Under the pieces are notes generated by a model. It saw nothing but the letters and a program-made list of their open reading frames with translations. It had not been told where the DNA came from and ran no database searches. A stretch of DNA of 64,000 nucleotides. It comes from Carpediemonas membranifera. Lineage: Eukaryota; Fornicata. This document shows, piece after piece, positions 1 through 9,431 of this stretch. Position 1 is the first letter of the stretch. Every line of letters starts with the position of its first letter. The stretch lies in the NCBI GenBank assembly GCA_019828565.1, contig JAHDYR010000017.1:186001-250000 (forward strand), given 5' to 3'. The position numbers and the translations under genes are program-made.

Positions 1-2659
1 GAGCGACGGCTTGCCGGGCTCGTTGGCGCCAGGGGGCGCGGCGATGAACGTGAAGCTGAGGGAGCCGGCGACGTTCTTCTCGACCTTGAGCGAGTCGCAG
101 TGCTCGTTCAAGAAGGCCATGCAATCCTCGACGTTGGCTGTGACAAAGCGCTCGTGCTCGGAGACGGAGACGCCGGCGGCGCGGGGAGGGTTGCAGTTCA
201 TGACGAGGGAGTAGGTCGTGGCGCCGAGCTCCTTCTTGAGGGCCGTGGGGGAGCCGAGGACGGCGACGCGGCCGTCCTTCATGATGGAGAGCCTGTTGCA
301 GAGGGCGTCGGCCTCTTCCATGGAGTGGGTCGTCAGCAGGATCGTGCGGCCGGCCTTCTTCGCGCGGATGATCTCCCAGAGGCCGCGGCGGGTCTCGGGG
401 TCGAGGCCGGTGGTGGGCTCGTCGAGCAGGACGACCTCGGGGTCGCCCATAAAGGCGATGGCCACGCACAGGCGGCGGCGCATGCCGCCGGAGTAGGCCG
501 AGACGTGCTTGGGCAGGTCGCAGGGGCGCTCGAGGCGGACGGAGGCGAGGCCCTCGTAGACCCTCCTTGCCGAGGCGGATCGAGGGCACACCCTTGATGC
601 GGCCGAAGAAGTTGAGGTGCTCGGCGCCGGTGAGTTCGGGCCAGACGATGTCGTCCTGGGGGCAGACGCCGCAGATCTTGCGGACGTTGCCCATCTGCGT
701 CTTGATGTCGAAGCCGTGAACGTAGGCGATGCCGGAGGTCGGGTTGACAGTGCCCGCGAGGATGTTGACCGCGGTCGTCTTCCCCGCGCCGTTGTGGCCG
801 AGCAGGCCGAAGCACTCGTTGCGGCGGATGGCGTAGTTGATGCCGGCGACGGCCTTGACCTCGTGGCGCTTGAAGAGGCCAAACGACTTGAACGACTTGC
901 GCAGGTCGGCGATGACAATGCCGTAGTTGGAGGCGAGCACCTTGCGGCCCTCCTTGCGCATCTCGATGGCGTCGCAGACGGTCTTGCCCTCGTGCTGGAC
1001 GCGGCGCTCAGACAGCGAGAGGTTCTTCTCGATCTTCTCGCGGCTGGGCACCTTGGAGCGGACGGGCATCCAGGTGCGGGGCAGGAAGGGGAAGTAGAAG
1101 GGCTCGACCGTGTCGGGGGTCGTGGGCATGATGCGGTCGAGGTAGACGCCCAGGCCGCCGAGGATGAAGCCAGAGGCCAAGAGCGACCACGACATCCGTC
1201 CGTAGAAGCCGGTGGGGTCGATAGCGCTCTCGGTGGTCATCGGGTGGCCCGTCGAGGACGTCGAGAAGCCCCAGCCGAGGACGGTCTCGCAGATGCCGAT
1301 CGGGGGAATCCACCAGATGTTCCAGCCCTGCTGGCCGGCCATGGTGGCCTCGAGGGCGACGACGACGTAGGCCATGATCGAGACGATGAGCGTGTACGCC
1401 CATGCGAGGATGGTGCACTGGCGCTCGGACGAGAACAGCGTCGACATGAGGATGGTCTGGCCGGCAGCGGAGACGGACCAGCAGAAGAGGATGAACTCCA
1501 TGCCCCAGACGGACTGGGACGTGAACATGGCGAGGTCGAGGAGGTAGCCGGTGGCGATGAAGACGTTGTTCATCACGAGCGACAGCACGAGGAAGAAGAC
1601 GACCTCGACGAACCAGTACTCGGCGCCCTTGAGGCCGAGCATGCGCATGATCAGGCGCAGCTTGTGCTCCTTCTCGTACACGAGCGACGTCGCCGTGAAG
1701 GGCAGCAGGAAGTGGAAGAGGGGGGTGAAGAAGTAGCCGGCGATGATCGCGACGATGTCGATCGAGTCCGTCCCGTCCTTCGGGTAGTACGCGGTCGACG
1801 CGGTGATATCCACGGTCGTATCAGATTTGTCGTGCCTGACGAATGCCGTCTTGATCAGGTTCAGCGCTTGGGCGATCGATCTGTACTCGGTGGCGTCCTC
1901 GGCGTAGGTGAAGTTGGAGACGAGGTTCAGCTCGAACACGGCGTCGGTCGCGTTCACGTCCGCCTTGGTGAAGACCATGGAGCCCATCGGCGGGTTGATG
2001 GTTCTCTGGTTGTTCATGATCAGGAGAGTGGCACGCTTGTCCCACGCGTAGAGGAGATACGCGGCAAGGTCGGTCTCGCTATCGAACGACGTTACGTTGG
2101 GGAGCTGCATCGTGTTGTAGGGTGCCTTGAGCATCGGCGAGGACGATACAGCTTTGGGCATGTCAGCGGCGTATTCGCTGCCGACGCTGTTCAGGACGTC
2201 CCAGTTGCCGAAGTCCCAGGTGGCGGTGTCGGCGTTGGCGATGTAGAAAGCGGGGCCGTCGAAATCAAGCGTCGAATCGTGAAAGAAGTAGTTATCGACG
2301 TTGCCTGTGCGGAAAGAGGTGTAGTTCTTGAGGGCAAAAATGTCCATGTCGCCGATCTTACTCTGGATGAAGAGGTCGAGGCCCTTGATCACACACATCG
2401 CGGCAATCGGCAGGGCAAACATGCAAATCAGGGTAAAGGTGCTGCGGCGCCAGCGGATGAACTGCTTGATGAAAAGGGCGCGCGAGTTGTTAAAGAAGGA
2501 GCTGCTGTGCGAGAACACGGCATTAAAAAGCGCCTTAAACGGAAGGAAGACCATCGCGAGGCGGTGGAGAAGCAGGCGCAAGCGACGTAAAAGCGTCGAT
2601 GCAAAATTCTTCCCAGGAGGATCTTCTGGAAGCTCAATAACGTGCTCCAGGGCGTTCAT
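1..2659 (-). CDS. ABCA-family ABC transporter, 3' part outside window, frameshifted
   Basis: ATP-driven membrane transporter of the ABCA (lipid-type) family. From the ATG at 2659 the order is: a cytosolic N-terminus; a first membrane span (about 2400-2460); a large extracytosolic loop with several N-x-S/T sites (about 1800-2400); a block of hydrophobic spans (about 1140-1760); then a nucleotide-binding domain. That domain has Walker [10 protein letters not shown] near 775-799, signature SGGMRRR near 480-495 and Walker [12 protein letters not shown] near 395-435. The frame changes at about 562: Walker A and the signature lie in different frames, offset by one extra G in a GGG run on the coding strand. 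The protein is otherwise well conserved on both sides, so this is either a sequencing error or a recent disabling mutation. A second transporter half, if any, lies to the left of the window. A long plus-strand open frame (617-2590) is only its antisense shadow. Confidence 0.88.
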   Translation of the reverse strand, partial: MNALEHVIELPEDPPGKNFASTLLRRLRLLLHRLAMVFLPFKALFNAVFSHSSSFFNNSRALFIKQFIRWRRSTFTLICMFALPIAAMCVIKGLDLFIQSKIGDMDIFALKNYTSFRTGNVDNYFFHDSTLDFDGPAFYIANADTATWDFGNWDVLNSVGSEYAADMPKAVSSSPMLKAPYNTMQLPNVTSFDSETDLAAYLLYAWDKRATLLIMNNQRTINPPMGSMVFTKADVNATDAVFELNLVSNFTYAEDATEYRSIAQALNLIKTAFVRHDKSDTTVDITASTAYYPKDGTDSIDIVAIIAGYFFTPLFHFLLPFTATSLVYEKEHKLRLIMRMLGLKGAEYWFVEVVFFLVLSLVMNNVFIATGYLLDLAMFTSQSVWGMEFILFCWSVSAAGQTILMSTLFSSERQCTILAWAYTLIVSIMAYVVVALEATMAGQQGWNIWWIPPIGICETVLGWGFSTSSTGHPMTTESAIDPTGFYGRMSWSLLASGFILGGLGVYLDRIMPTTPDTVEPFYFPFLPRTWMPVRSKVPSREKIEKNLSLSERRVQHEGKTVCDAIEMRKEGRKVLASNYGIVIADLRKSFKSFGLFKRHEVKAVAGINYAIRRNECFGLLGHNGAGKTTAVNILAGTVNPTSGIAYVHGFDIKTQMGNVRKICGVCPQDDIVWPELTGAEHLNFFGRIKGVPSIRLGKEGLRGPRLRPPRAPLRPAQARLGLLRRHAPPPVRGHRLYGRPRGRPARRAHHRPRPRDPPRPLGDHPREEGRPHDPADDPLHGRGRRPLQQALHHEGRPRRRPRLPHGPQEGARRHDLLPRHELQPSPRRRRLRLRARALCHSQRRGLHGLLERALRLAQGREERRRLPQLHVHRRAPWRQRARQAVA

Positions 2660-3070
2660 TTGCTTTCACACTTTTTTTCGTGCAAATCCAGAGATTTTGG
2701 ATTCTATCTCGAAATACGATCCGCGCTGGCACTTCTTGGGCGCGTCATTGTAAGCCGGGAACACTACAGACTATTCTGCCACAAGCTTGCTTTATCTTTG
2801 GCCCCAGCGAAGTCGCACTGCCGTGTGCAGGTTAAAGCAACCAAAGATTGCGACGCAATCTTTTCACCCTGCCCAGCTAAGAATCACTTTCACACTCCGC
2901 TACAGTCCCGTGTGGAATATGTCACCACATATCTTTCCCCAGTGTGCTATCTACAATCGATCTGTCTGTTCCGGATTAGCAGACTCACCCAACCCATCTC
3001 CCGCGGCACTCATCTCTCGCACCAATCCCAATCATCCCCCACGTTTGAATTAATCATTTACACACTGCCC
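2660..3070. other. intergenic, nothing recognised
   Basis: About 410 bases between the start of the ABC transporter gene (minus strand) and the stop of the NME7 gene (minus strand). Small open frames occur but have no recognisable motifs. I see no tRNA-like or repeated structure. Confidence 0.5.
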
Positions 3071-4189
3071 TCACTGCCTTAGCAGCTTGAACCAAAACTT
3101 GACCTCAGCGGCCGCCTCAGTGGGCAAGTCGGTCACGTGGACCGCGTTCTTGGCCACGGACTTGCCGTACTTCCCTCTGAGGCTGTCTGGTGCGACTGTC
3201 CTTGCAATGGCAGGGTCAGAAGGGCCCGCGAGCTCCCTTAGCTCCGCCTGGGCGTTCTCGCCGGTCACCTCCAAGGCAACAACGGGTCCCGAGCTGAGCT
3301 CGTCGACCAGACCCTGATAGTCCTGGTGGACACCACGGTAAATCTCATAGAAGTCGGCGGCGTCCGACTTATCGACGATAAACATCTCCATGGCTGTTAC
3401 ATTAAACCCTTCCTCCAGGATTTTGGAGATGATCTCGCCGAGGTTGGGGAGGGAGTGCCGCGGGATAAGGACGAGAGAGGACTTCTCGAACGTGGCGGTG
3501 GTGGGGAAGTACCCGGGTCGGCCGAAGAAGAACGCGATCTCTCGCTCAGCAGACGCGGGTGAGTCGGAGCCGTGTACTGCGTTGTATGTGTTGTTGCGGG
3601 CGAACTTCGCTCTGATGCTGTTGGGGGCTTCCATACGGGCGCGGTCCTTCTCCGTTGGACCCATCAAACGGCGCCAGGCAGAGATTGCAGAGGGACCCAT
3701 GAGCTCCATGGCGACAATGGGCTCAGAGATCATCATCTCCACGAGGTTATCGAAGAATGGCTTTCCTTGGTGCTCTGCATAGAACTCCATGGCGTCTTCA
3801 CGAGAGAGGACGAGCATCTGGAGGCGGATGATCTTCAGACCTGCTCTGGCGATCTCAGTCATCACTTGGCCGATGTGATCGTACATTCCGGGCTTGATGA
3901 GAGCCAGTGTCTTCTCGGACTGAGCCTCAAAATGACGGGCAGTGAAATCGTTTGTGTAAGACACAATCTTGAGCTGGCGGGAATGCACAGTGACGCAGTT
4001 ACCAACAAAAAGATCAGCCAACTGGAGAGAAGGATAGGGTGAGCGTTTGAGGAAGGGGCGGCGGTTCTTGACGTCGAGCATCTCGATGTCGTTGTTGGAG
4101 AGGAAATATGACAGAACATATGGCCTCTCAAGGTCAGCAACGTCATCATACCAGGTCACATTAAAGCTATACTTCTCGTTCAAATCCAT
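3071..4189 (-). CDS. NME7: Nucleoside diphosphate kinase 7 (DM10 + two NDK domains)
   Basis: Flagellar/centrosomal NDP kinase homologue of 372 residues, the usual length for NME7. An N-terminal DM10 domain (about residues 1-90, with the typical DVKNRRPFLKR segment) is followed by NDK domain A (about 92-240) and NDK domain B (about 245-372). Domain A has ALIKPG and the active-site histidine in NAVHGSD. Domain B has a histidine in NAVHVTD but begins LVLIPRH instead of a clean KP motif, so its catalytic status is uncertain. In other eukaryotes NME7 is a microtubule inner protein of ciliary doublets and binds the gamma-tubulin ring complex. Its presence is one of the arguments for a flagellated organism. 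No intron is needed. Confidence 0.95.
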   Translation of the reverse strand: MDLNEKYSFNVTWYDDVADLERPYVLSYFLSNNDIEMLDVKNRRPFLKRSPYPSLQLADLFVGNCVTVHSRQLKIVSYTNDFTARHFEAQSEKTLALIKPGMYDHIGQVMTEIARAGLKIIRLQMLVLSREDAMEFYAEHQGKPFFDNLVEMMISEPIVAMELMGPSAISAWRRLMGPTEKDRARMEAPNSIRAKFARNNTYNAVHGSDSPASAEREIAFFFGRPGYFPTTATFEKSSLVLIPRHSLPNLGEIISKILEEGFNVTAMEMFIVDKSDAADFYEIYRGVHQDYQGLVDELSSGPVVALEVTGENAQAELRELAGPSDPAIARTVAPDSLRGKYGKSVAKNAVHVTDLPTEAAAEVKFWFKLLRQ

Positions 4190-4505
4190 GACGAGTGTTT
4201 TGCGGAAATTTCTGGTGCAGATTTAGGAACGTGACGAATCGATTCATACATGGCCGCTCTCCAAGGCTGACGGGCACACGCCCATGCAGTGGTAATGTCA
4301 TGAAGACTGGCAAGTTTTCCAGATATCCGGAGAGGGTTAAATCGTCAATAGGAGTCATGATGCTGTTCACATTGGTCAGGTACTGCAATTATCAACCCAT
4401 CCAACAGACTTTCCTGCCATTATAACAGAGCTTGCGCCTTTCCACCATTTCGCGCACTTTTCCTTAAATTTCTCGCAAAATTCCTTAGAGCAGAAGGAAC
4501 GAATT
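4190..4505. other. divergent intergenic region, NME7 / UAP56
   Basis: About 316 bases between two divergently transcribed genes, so it must hold both promoters. The stretch just before the UAP56 ATG (about 4440-4505) is richer in A/T than the genes. I recognise no defined element. Confidence 0.4.
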
Positions 4506-5859
4506 ATGGCGCGCAAGACGGCAAAGGTTCAAGAAACCACCGAGGAAGAAGAAGAAGAACTCCTCCTCGACTACGACGAGAACGCTGAAGAGATCGGTGA
4601 GGCTGGAGAACAGGCCGAAGCCGACAAAGTGAAGGGAAACTATGCCGGTGTCCAATCTAGCGGCTTTTCCGATTTCTTCCTGAAGCCCGAGCTTCTCAAC
4701 GCCATTTCTGACTGTGGTTTCGAGCACCCATCCGAGGTACAGCAGGAATGCATCCCCAACGCCCTCCTCGGCCTCGATATCCTCTGCCAGGCCAAGTCCG
4801 GCATGGGCAAAGTACGTTACTCCCACACGCCTAACACATACCGCGGTATTTACTCTCGCCACGCTGCAGCAGCTCCCCGTTTACGACGGTAACGTCACCG
4901 TCCTCGTTGTCTGCCACACTAGAGAGCTCGCTTTCCAGATCGCCTCCGAATACAGCCGTTTCTCGAAATACATGACGCCAGAGAAGGGCTGCGAGACCGA
5001 GGCACGCACCGTTGTTGTCTTCGGTGGTGTCCCCAAGGAACGCCAGAAGCAACTCCTACTCACCAAGCGCCCCAACATCATTGTTGGCACCCCCGGCCGT
5101 CTCAAGGACCTTATCGACGACGGCACGATCTCTCTCGACCACATCAAGCACTTTGTCGTCGATGAGTGCGACTCTGTCCTTGACTCGTCTAAGATGCGGT
5201 CAGATATCTCCGGATTCTTCGTCAAGTGCCCCCGCAAGAAGCAAGTGATGATGTTTACCGCCACACTCTCTCAGGAGATGAGGGAGATGGCCATGAAGTA
5301 CATGGAAAGCCCCCAGCTTGTCCTCGTCGACGATGAAAGCCGTCTTACCCTCCACGGCCTCCAACAGTACTACATCGACATCAAGGACGATGAGGAGAAG
5401 GAGAAGCGCCTCATCGGCCTGCTCGACGCTCTTGAGTACAACCAGATCGTGATCTTCGTGCGGTCTAAGCATCGCGCCATCAAGCTCAACCAGGCCCTGC
5501 AGAAGCACAAGTACCCCTCGACCGCGGTACACGGCGCCATGGCCCAGGAGGATCGGCTGTCTGAGTACCATAGCTTCAAGACGTTCAAGAGCCGTATTCT
5601 CATCTCCACGGACGTTTTTGGCCGCGGCGTCGACTTTGAGAGAGTCAACATCGTTGTCAACTATGACATGCCGCGTGACGCTGACTCCTACCTCCACCGT
5701 GTTGGGCGTGCAGGGAGGTTTGGTACCAAGGGCCTTGCCATCAGCTACGTCACCTCCTCAGAGGACAAGGAGGTGCTCGCCAAGGTGCAGGATAGGTTCG
5801 AGGTCAAGGTGGAGACCCTGCCCGAGGAGATCGACCCCAGTACTTACATGAATGCGTAA
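4506..5859 (+). CDS. UAP56: DECD-box RNA helicase UAP56/Sub2 (spliced)
   Basis: RNA helicase of spliceosome assembly and mRNA export (TREX complex). Two exons, 4506-4811 and 4840-5859, give 441 residues, normal for the family. An acidic N-terminus is followed by the Q-motif region, P-loop [10 protein letters not shown] (split by the intron between K and T), a PTREL-equivalent HTRELAF, motif [12 protein letters not shown] (the DECD box that separates UAP56 from most DEAD proteins), motif III FTATLS, and the C-terminal RecA motifs including [10 protein letters not shown]. Reading through the intron gives a protein that ends 25 residues later, so splicing is required. The intron is 28 nt and ends in AT rather than AG (see separate entry). 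Confidence 0.95.
4812..4839 (+). other. 28-nt intron with non-canonical AT 3' end
   Basis: Starts GTACGT and ends CCTAACACAT. The boundaries are fixed by the conserved P-loop GKT, whose K codon (AAA) precedes the intron and T codon (ACC) follows it; no one-base slide gives GT-AG. The end resembles the CTAACACA/CATTACACAG motif of other introns in this window except for the last base, T in place of G. It could be a genuine GT-AT intron or a single-base sequence error. Confidence 0.75.
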
Positions 5860-6036
5860 ACCACTTATAAACGGTATTGAAGGAACGGGTAGGATGGATG
5901 GCGAAGAATGACCTGGAGTGGCGGACTGTTTGGGTTGAAGAACGGCGTGTTAGTCGACTGGGTAGATGCCCTCGGCGTACTCGCGGGTTGAGTGGGAAAT
6001 GATCGTGTCATCTCCACTCCTGGATTGCGCAACGCA

Positions 6037-6441
6037 ATGAGCTTTTTGGGGAGTGCTTCGAGTGTTCTTCTGGAGAGTGTTAACACGCTGGATCTTGGAG
6101 CTCTTGTGTCTTCATACACGCACGCGAAGAAGCTCGAGGATGAGGGCAAGCTTGATCAGCTTACGCATTCAAATGTCTCAAACAAGCTTGGTAATGCCGA
6201 TAGTGAGGAGTTTGACTTCTTCCCAGAAGAAGACAGTGCTAAACCATCTGGAAGTGCGCCAGCTAAGCCCAAGGTTAAGCGTGCGTCGAAACCGAAGGCT
6301 GCCGTGAGGACGACCAAGTCTCATCGCGGCGTGAAGCTGAACTTGAAGCGCCGCTACGGTAGTACGCAGCGTACAGCAACACGTCGGGCTAGGAAGGATC
6401 ATTTCAAGAAGGTCGTTGCTTCCGAGCGTGGCAGGTCGTGA
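6037..6441 (+). CDS. Small basic protein, unrecognised
   Basis: 134 residues from the first in-frame ATG. The first half has a hydrophobic/alpha-helical character, then an acidic patch (EEFDFFPEEDS), then a very basic Lys/Arg/Ala/Pro tail ending in an arginine-rich stretch. The tail would suit a nucleic-acid or ribosome-binding role, but I recognise no domain. It lies about 180 bases after UAP56 on the same strand. Confidence 0.6.
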   Translation: MSFLGSASSVLLESVNTLDLGALVSSYTHAKKLEDEGKLDQLTHSNVSNKLGNADSEEFDFFPEEDSAKPSGSAPAKPKVKRASKPKAAVRTTKSHRGVKLNLKRRYGSTQRTATRRARKDHFKKVVASERGRS

Positions 6442-6605
6442 ATACACGTTTCCTGTGAGCCCCCAAAAGAGAAAAACAAAGGGCACGGGGACTGAAATGA
6501 CACAGGAAGACACCACGAGAACTGGTAGACACCCGAAACCATCTCAATATCGTGTCTTAGTTTTTTCATAAAAAAAAGCTGCACAACACAAAACTCGACA
6601 TTACA

Positions 6606-7271
6606 ATGCCTCCGCCGCCGCCTCCGCCTGCTCCGTCTGGAGCTGATTCTGAACGCGGCGCTGCTGTTAGACCTGCCATTCGAGCCAGCTTCTTGGACCA
6701 AATTAAGCAGGGAACGAATCTCACACAGCGTGATGACGATTCCGCTGGCTCTGGTGCAAAGAAGAGTGCTCCTAAGAGTGCCCCAAAGAAGAAGACAGCA
6801 CCTGCGCCCCCCAAACCTTCTTCTCGTGCTGCTCCTCCGCCTCCTCCCGCCGCCAAACGGGCACCGCCCCCTCCGCTTCCCACCAAGAAGCCGAGTGCCC
6901 CTCCGCCTCCCCTGCCTGCTCGCAAGGCCGCGCCCCCGCCCCCTCCCCCGAGCAAGCCTGCCATGGGTCGTGCCCCTCCGCCCCCGCCCAAGGGCAAGAC
7001 ACCTCCGCCCCCAGCCCCAGCTGCTAAGAAGAGCGGCGAGTTCACATTCCTTGACGACAGCGAGCTTCCCGACGTTCCCAAGTGGTTCCTGAAGAAAATC
7101 GCGAAGTCTGCCTCGAAGACCACGTCTTCTGGCCCCGAGGACACAGCCTTGGCCCAGAAGATGATCATAGACCTTGAAGCTCGCGTCAGCCAGCTTAAGA
7201 ACGCCGTGGCGAGTGGTGATCCGGGCAAGGTTACTTCCGCCGTTAACGCGAATCGTTCAATTAGTTTTTGA
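6606..7271 (+). CDS. Proline-rich WH2 actin-binding protein (WIP/verprolin-like)
   Basis: 221 residues. It opens with a polyproline run, then a WH2-like actin monomer-binding segment at about residues 25-42 (RASFLDQIKQGTNL, matching the WH2 pattern of a short amphipathic helix followed by LKKT-like residues). Many PPPP blocks of the kind that bind profilin and SH3/EVH1 domains cover about 55-140. A C-terminal region of about 80 residues is possibly helical. The arrangement fits WIP/verprolin or another WASP-network regulator of actin polymerisation. The exact orthologue cannot be decided because the body is low complexity. Confidence 0.7.
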   Translation: MPPPPPPPAPSGADSERGAAVRPAIRASFLDQIKQGTNLTQRDDDSAGSGAKKSAPKSAPKKKTAPAPPKPSSRAAPPPPPAAKRAPPPPLPTKKPSAPPPPLPARKAAPPPPPPSKPAMGRAPPPPPKGKTPPPPAPAAKKSGEFTFLDDSELPDVPKWFLKKIAKSASKTTSSGPEDTALAQKMIIDLEARVSQLKNAVASGDPGKVTSAVNANRSISF

Positions 7272-7784
7272 AGGTCTGATGGTGATGTAAAGATGATTTT
7301 TTGATGTCATTTGCCGTCAATGATGTGTTTCGGGGGTCGGGTTATAAATTCTTTACACCCTCGCCCAAGCAGTGGAGAAGGCTGGTCTTGGAGTGACAGA
7401 GTGGTTCGGGCAGCAGCAGAGCTATGCTCAGTAAAGGGTGACAAACACGTAACATGGGAGAGGTTGACTTGACTGATATGGAAATGCTGCTGGCTCTCTC
7501 ATGGTCTGCATCAGTATTAAACATACCGGCTGACCGCTGCACTGGTTGCAAGGGCGCCTCACTGCCAAAACAGACAATGTCAAGGCCGTAATCTGTTTCC
7601 ATCTATTTTCGGACGCTCCATATTTCGTGGAAAATTGAACGTCTGACCTCATTAGCGGGTCAACCCCACTCCCACAATGATGTCGATTGGCATACCAACT
7701 GTATGATTGGATCGTGTCAGATCTATCAGGAAATCCTTGAATCTCACTGTTACTGCGAAAAAGGGCCCGAGCGACGATCGGAGA
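7272..7784. other. intergenic, nothing recognised
   Basis: About 510 bases between a WH2 protein and a phosphoesterase gene, both on the plus strand. The open reading frame of the downstream gene extends upstream of its first ATG (7785) but without an ATG. No RNA gene or repeat is visible. Confidence 0.4.
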
Positions 7785-9272
7785 ATGTGTGCCAAAAGCC
7801 GCAACGTCGTGAGGGTGATATCAGACCTTCACCTTGGAGCTCATTGGCATACAAAGGCGAACTCGAATGCTCTTACCGTCTGTCTAGAGGAGTGCGCGAT
7901 GCCCGAGACTCATATTCATTCTCTGGTCATCGCAGGAGACGTCTTCGAGCAATGGCTTGTTCCCTATAACGAAGCACCTCCAAGCTGCCTCTCTGTTATG
8001 CAACAGGCTGCTGTGCTCCCCTTTGTTGACCTAGTCAAGAAAGTCATCGCCAACGACGTCAAAGTCTACTTCATCAGGGGCAACCACGACGACGAGCTCG
8101 ATACAGCCTCCCTCCGCGAGGTGTTTGGCGAGTCCCTCATCATTGTCGAGGGCGAGGAAGTCTGCTTCAACGGGATCCGTTTCCAACACGGCCATGCCTA
8201 CGACATTCTCTCACAGCCGTACGAGGGGGCCAAGAAACAGCGGCCAGTGTCGTACTACCTCTCTAGACTCGCAGCCCATAGCGGTAACATGCTGGATCGG
8301 CCGACAGTCAGCTGGCTCACACTTTCCTTGCTCATCGGGAACAGGATCAGCTCAACTCTCATGCCGCTCTTCTACTTCAAGCCAGTGCCTCTGTTCTTCC
8401 TCAGAGGAGTTATGTCTATCGCGTTCAAGGCCAGCTGGTCCCAGATCAAGGATGAGCAAATCGTGCTTAGGAATGGAGAGTCAGTAGTTTTGTCAGAAAT
8501 AGTCTCAGATTACGCCGATATGCTTTACTACGCCAAGGAACGCTACGGCATGCTCCGGGCAGCCGCCATGTTCCGCATGTCGATGTCTGGAAACGTCGGG
8601 CACTGGATGCGCCGCTCGCCGTATCTTCTCGAGGTCGCCGGCCACTCGCACATCCCCGTGTTGAGGTCATACATGCGGTACAAGAGCCTGCTGTCGGACG
8701 GGACCAAGGCGCCGCGGACCCTGCCGACCAAGGTCATTTATGCCAACTCGGGTTCATTTACTGGGGGCGAGTCGACCTATGTAGACATCCTCCTTGCCCG
8801 CACGTCGCATGAGGTCGGCTGGCGGTCCTACCTCCCGCCCTACCTCTTCGGCCTCGAGCACCCCCACGACAACCGCTCCTTTTACGATAACTACAAGGGC
8901 GAGGCCCTCCCCGTCGGCCTGGCTCCCCATACTTGGGATCGATCCGGCTCGATCAATGACCCTGCCCGGCTGACCCAGCAGGAGTCGGGTGTGGCAGCTG
9001 GCACTGTGGTCCCATACGAGGTCCGCATGGTCGAGTGGCGTGACGGAGGCTTCTACATCAGGAAGGCCAAGCGGGTGCCCTACAGGTTCGACCCCACCTC
9101 GTTTAACCGACGTGTCAACAAGATCAATGCGTACGACGTCGCAAAGAAGGCCGCGACTCAGTTTGACGAGGACAGCGGGCACTACGTCGGCGTGCCCGTG
9201 ACGGGACCAATGGACGAGAGCATGTGGGAGCGGCCCAGTGTGGATCGACAAAGTGCAGAGAACCGGATGTAA
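7785..9272 (+). CDS. Calcineurin-like metallophosphoesterase
   Basis: 495 residues from the first in-frame ATG. The dinuclear-metal phosphoesterase motifs appear in order: SDLHLG near the N-terminus, GDV (AGDVFEQW), GNHDD (RGNHDDE), a single GH (QHGHAYD) and GHSHIP. The spacing and the SDLHLG/GNHDDE sequences are closest to the bacterial LpxH/YbbF-type UDP-diacylglucosamine pyrophosphatase branch. The substrate cannot be inferred, and this protein is about twice the LpxH length. The 180-residue C-terminus (after about 8760) has no motif I know. Predicted soluble; no signal peptide seen. Confidence 0.85.
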   Translation: MCAKSRNVVRVISDLHLGAHWHTKANSNALTVCLEECAMPETHIHSLVIAGDVFEQWLVPYNEAPPSCLSVMQQAAVLPFVDLVKKVIANDVKVYFIRGNHDDELDTASLREVFGESLIIVEGEEVCFNGIRFQHGHAYDILSQPYEGAKKQRPVSYYLSRLAAHSGNMLDRPTVSWLTLSLLIGNRISSTLMPLFYFKPVPLFFLRGVMSIAFKASWSQIKDEQIVLRNGESVVLSEIVSDYADMLYYAKERYGMLRAAAMFRMSMSGNVGHWMRRSPYLLEVAGHSHIPVLRSYMRYKSLLSDGTKAPRTLPTKVIYANSGSFTGGESTYVDILLARTSHEVGWRSYLPPYLFGLEHPHDNRSFYDNYKGEALPVGLAPHTWDRSGSINDPARLTQQESGVAAGTVVPYEVRMVEWRDGGFYIRKAKRVPYRFDPTSFNRRVNKINAYDVAKKAATQFDEDSGHYVGVPVTGPMDESMWERPSVDRQSAENRM

Positions 9273-9431
9273 CATAGCGATGATTGGTGGAATAGATCAC
9301 TGGGGTGTAAATAGATTAGGATTATGCGAGTGTTGACGTATTGGCGAGGGTATCAGATCGCAGCTTTAGGTTAGGCCGCAAAAATCCGGAGTGGTGAAAT
9401 TCACATAGTTGGCGAAAAATTCAGTGAAGCG

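Noticed and set aside
617-2590. 657-codon plus-strand open frame, the longest on that strand at the left end
   Set aside because: It is rich in Asp, Glu, Val and Arg with no motif, and it is the antisense of the ABC transporter, which has every family motif.
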